From NCBI GenBank assembly GCA_022606135.1, contig JABYQN010000006.1, forward strand, positions 1,736,001-1,800,000: a stretch of DNA of 64,000 nucleotides, written 5' to 3'. Positions 60,938-64,000 of this stretch are shown here, one piece after another; the first letter of the stretch is position 1, and each line of letters opens with the position of its first letter. The stretch is from Fomes fomentarius (lineage: Eukaryota > Basidiomycota > Agaricomycetes > Polyporales > Polyporaceae). The position numbers and the translations under genes are program-made. The notes below the pieces were generated by a model, which did not search any database, was not told the origin of the DNA, and saw only the letters and a list, made by a program, of their open reading frames with translations.

Positions 60938-62720
60938 ATGTCTTCCCGCCACAGTTACTTCCAGACGGGTACCATCGGACGGTAAGTGTGGCGAGTGATT
61001 AATTACCTCTATTCCGCTCCTTAGCGAGACTTTGCAATGCATTTACAACTTATTTGATGCCTTTTTCGCCGTTTCTGGACCTCAAACGGATGCATAAAGT
61101 ATCATGAAATATGTGCTGACTGCCGCCACACTTTATGTCCGTAGGCTCTCGTCCGCAACCTTTGATCAACGGGCCCCATCCAACCCCATCAGCCAGAAAC
61201 GTCTCCCTCCTCTTTGTAATCTTCCCTCGCCACAGTCAGGATCCTCTAATTTGTCTCTTACGACTCCTCAACACACCACGCCGCCACAGTCAGTGCTCCA
61301 TCCGCAACCGCATGCTATAGATATAACTGAGCTGACAGTCGTGCTTCAGAAACTCATCTTTACTAGAGAGGCACGCGATCTCGAGCTACTCAGCAAAGAG
61401 AACACAGCTTCCCTTGTCCGTGTATGAGCTTCCGACAGCTACGTACATGTGGCCTCGCTGGAACCCAAGGGAAGAGGAACAGCCTTCGCGCGACCCTGTG
61501 ATCTTCGTCAAGTACAGGCCAGCAAATTGCGATGCCGACTGCAGCTCTGGCTACTCCCGCCCACCCTCGCGGACCTCGATCCTGTAAGTGACTGAAACAG
61601 TCGGATAGCATCAACGAAGCGAGGTTTACACAGCGCTCCCCATTTGCAGTACCTCCTCTTCTCACCCCTCACCCCTTTCAACCCCACCGCCCACTTCCTA
61701 TTCCCGTAAGAGAAGCTCTTCGGCAGATTCTGAGTGAGTTCTTGCCGACATTGTATCCACGCCACAGTACTCACGCATACGCGCGCAGCAACGAGTCGGC
61801 TCCCAGTCCCTCGGATAGATTCATCAAGCATCCCAGGTATGTTAGATCAGTCGTGGGTTATCGCAGCTCCAAGTAGCTGATATTCTATACAAGGTTCTCC
61901 CACAACGATGCGCCCTGTAGGGTTATCTCGGATCGTAGCGCCTCACCTTCCGTAATACCAACGCTCCCGCGCTACCAGTACCGAACGGAATACAAGGAGC
62001 AGCGAACTGCTTCTCGAGGACTCGATGCAGACTACAGAGACGTTGAAATGGTAGCACGGAGGAGCAATACTTCCGCTCATCAGTCAAATTCCACCCGCGG
62101 TGGCGTGGCCCTCGTATCAATGGTGCCCAGCGCTGCCCCTGCATTGGCAGCACCTCCAGCGGGCCGAGAGGAGCATCCGCTGAAGAATGAGTGGCAGAAG
62201 TATACCGATCCGCCGCCCGAGACAACGGCAGTTCCGGAGTACTGGTGTACCTGGGAGGTAAAGTTACGAGATGGCACGACCCAACGCTGCGGGTACCACT
62301 CCAAGAAGCATCTCGTAAAGCGGCACATTGAATCAAAGCATCTCCAGCTCAGGTGCGCCGCTCGCTCTGTAAGTTTCCGAATCAGCACGCTGATATCCAT
62401 TGTCTAGACCCTGCATATGTCACTTCTGTGGTAAGGGGTTTGCCCAGAAAAGCAACCTGGAAACCCACCTGAATACACAGTAAGCTGAACTTGACGTAGA
62501 AGCGTTTCATCGGGATCTCACTTGCCTACGTTCTCGTTCTAGCACTGGTGAGGCACCGCACAAGTGTCTGTACTGCGACGAACGCTTTAGGGATCCTGCG
62601 CGCAAGCATCGACACATGTGCCACCATCATCATCACCAGTCGTCGCGCTCAAAGAAGGACAGGGTGATGACTGACGGAGGTACAGCTTCTTCCGTGGAGG
62701 CCTCCGACCCAGACGCTTGA
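60938..62720 (+). CDS. C2H2 zinc-finger protein, candidate transcription factor
   Basis: Eight exons: 60938-60981, 61145-61340, 61408-61583, 61650-61733, 61789-61836, 61894-62352, 62408-62479, 62543-62720; 418 residues. The N-terminal half is Ser/Pro-rich with a clear coding block (SVYELPTATYMWPRWNPREE, PVIFVKYRPANCD). Finger region: an atypical unit YWCTWEVKL..RCGYHSKKHLVKRHIESKH, then CHFCGKGFAQKSNLETHLNTH, the linker TGEAPHK, and CLYCDERFRDPARKHRHMCHHHHH. It ends in a Ser/Asp tail. TGE-P linker-joined fingers suggest sequence-specific DNA binding. Exon 2-3 joining uses donor GTGCTT at 61341; the alternative donor GTGTAT at 61420 would leave a 19-base intron and is rejected. Target genes unknown. 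Confidence 0.83.
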
Positions 62721-63263
62721 GACCGAGCACAGACCTCATCACTCCTGGCGCAATTCAGAGCCAGCTACCGGATGGCGCTCTGTATCGTCTCGGATGCTTG
62801 GTAGCTGGGCCGTTCCCTTCAATTGCAGGTGTCTTCGCCGATTTGCATGCCTCATGTTACTGTTTCATATTCGGGTAAGGTCTTCTCCCGCGCGTTGTAT
62901 ATCGCTGTCATTCTGCAGTGTTATGTATTATTACTCGAGTCATCATCAGTAGAAAATGGGATGTTTGCCGTTAGCTGTCTGTAAATACGTCAGTACTATT
63001 CCTCTTCTTTACAGCCGTTCTATCTCCCACTTGCCTGTATTTCAGGATACCAATCATGGAAGAGGTGTATTTGAGCTAAACTATGCAACCCGCAAGATCA
63101 ATTCGCCGGATGTGCAGAGGCCAAAATGGAAGAGGTGGCAATGAATATACCTGCCGATGATGACGTACATACTTGGGCGCCGGCGGCTTCTTTGGCGCCA
63201 AATTGACGACAACTCCGGTCAGCGTCGGAAGGGGCGCTGTTTCGTGTTCTTCCACCGTCCACG
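62721..63263. other. Intergenic, tandem
   Basis: About 540 bases: 3' flank of the C2H2 gene and promoter of the cid2-like gene. No other feature was recognised. Confidence 0.55.
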
Positions 63264-64000
63264 ATGCCACCCAAGCACCCCCAACTCGGCAGTCTCGCTA
63301 TCCAAGCACCCTCATTGACTTCAAAGATGGTGCATGTTACGCCATCAACATGCCACGAGATCTCCGTATTCAAGGGTAGGTTCTATCAGCGCTGTTTCTA
63401 CGACCGTCATGCACGGATCCTGACCAGCGTGATCTCGCGACCCTTTTCATGGATATCCTGCATTGCTTGTGGCCGCGCAGATCTTATGGGTCAGTACAGG
63501 AAGCTTGACGATACTATCAACATGCGTCTCAACCGCACAACTGCTCAGTACCGCGACCGAGAACGGTCCGGTCTGGGTGGGAAGGGCGACATCGAAGAGC
63601 AGACGTGTGCTCACGTCTGGAAAGAGCTCGTCGGTGCGTCCGCCGGTGGCCGCCAATTTATGTCAGTTTGATGACAGACTTGTCCGGTGCAAAGCCAACT
63701 GGTCTCGCCGGAAGGCGATAGTCAATTATTGCGTAGGAGTAGCTGACGAGTCCGTTGATGAAAAGCGTCAGACGCTGCAGGACGCTGGAGATGATGCCTC
63801 AGTGCAGCGCAAAGCCCGTGGCGCACTGTACGCCGAAGAAGTCAAGGTTGGTCGTCGGATGCCTCCTCCTGTGACAGCTTCATCCGCTGAGCCCGTGCAT
63901 AGCGAAATCAGGTTCGGAATGAACTGTTTGTTGAGAACATTGTACGGAAGCGGACGTTTGATGGTACGTGAACACCCCGACTTCTCGACTAACTTTGTGT
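63264..64000 (+). CDS. cid2: Caffeine-induced death protein 2 (Cid2) homologue, 3' end outside the window
   Basis: Exons in the window: 63264-63375, 63481-63633, 63695-63846, 63912-63963; the gene continues past the edge after a GTACGTG donor. Cid2 is a small conserved fungal protein named from S. pombe caffeine sensitivity; its molecular role is not established. Seen: STCHEISVFKDLMGQYRKL, DDTINMRLNRTTAQYRDR, CAHVWKELVANWSRRKAIV, NYCVGVADESVDEKRQ and EEVKVRNELFVENIVRKRTF, which follow the family order. The ELV/ANW junction needs acceptor AAG at 63694; the nearer acceptors shift the frame. Confidence 0.82.

Noticed and set aside
61420..61438. A 19-base intron in the C2H2 gene
   Set aside because: Too short to splice. 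An intron at 61341-61407 gives a better protein and a normal length.

Overview
The window is a gene-dense piece of a basidiomycete (Agaricomycete-type) nuclear genome. The evidence is its many short introns of about 46-80 bases, GC-rich coding DNA, and genes typical of that group: an intracellular heme-thiolate peroxygenase, a CtaA/Ccc2-type copper ATPase, IQGAP, a Prp40/TCERG1-like FF protein and caffeine-induced death protein 2. I rebuilt splice structures by hand. Except for one VIP1 gap and one frameshift in a transporter gene, every model keeps an open frame across all junctions.

Layout. 1-4.6 kb: an Ofd1/Tpa1-type dioxygenase (5' end outside the window) converges on a Nop13-like nucleolar RNA-binding protein. 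6.3-13 kb: two tandem ferric reductase genes with the same exon skeleton. Each has a pair of iron-regulator-type GATA sites (ATCAGATAA plus a second half-site) upstream. 13.5-16 kb: Rcf2 (respiratory supercomplex factor) and an AKTIP-like inactive E2 variant, divergent. 16.4-25.4 kb: VIP1/Asp1 inositol pyrophosphate kinase diverges from a Ccc2-type copper ATPase. 25.5-36 kb: gamma-tubulin complex GCP3 diverges from a large IQGAP. 36.3-41 kb: an allantoate-permease-family transporter that carries an apparent one-base frameshift, then the peroxygenase. 41.1-47.6 kb: a TCERG1-like FF-domain protein diverges from an ER-type HSP90 (signal peptide and HDEL). 48-55 kb: a large disordered protein of unknown function and a kelch/multi-pass membrane protein. 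55-61 kb: a gene-poor stretch with one small two-finger C2H2 gene. 61-64 kb: a larger C2H2 protein and the 5' part of Cid2.

How they may work together. Ferric reductases supply ferrous iron and a Ccc2 ATPase supplies copper to the multicopper ferroxidase of reductive iron uptake. All three lie within 19 kb, and the two reductases share GATA elements. That is the most coherent functional theme. The remaining genes are mostly housekeeping: mitochondria, cytokinesis and spindle, RNA processing, ER folding.

Unusual structural points: three GC-AG introns in three different genes, conserved 12-base microexons in the reductases, an in-frame TGA followed by 145 open codons after VIP1, an unresolved exon in VIP1 where the conserved LFRK segment should be, and a GRP94-like chaperone in a fungus. 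No tRNA, rRNA, CRISPR array or intact transposon was seen.
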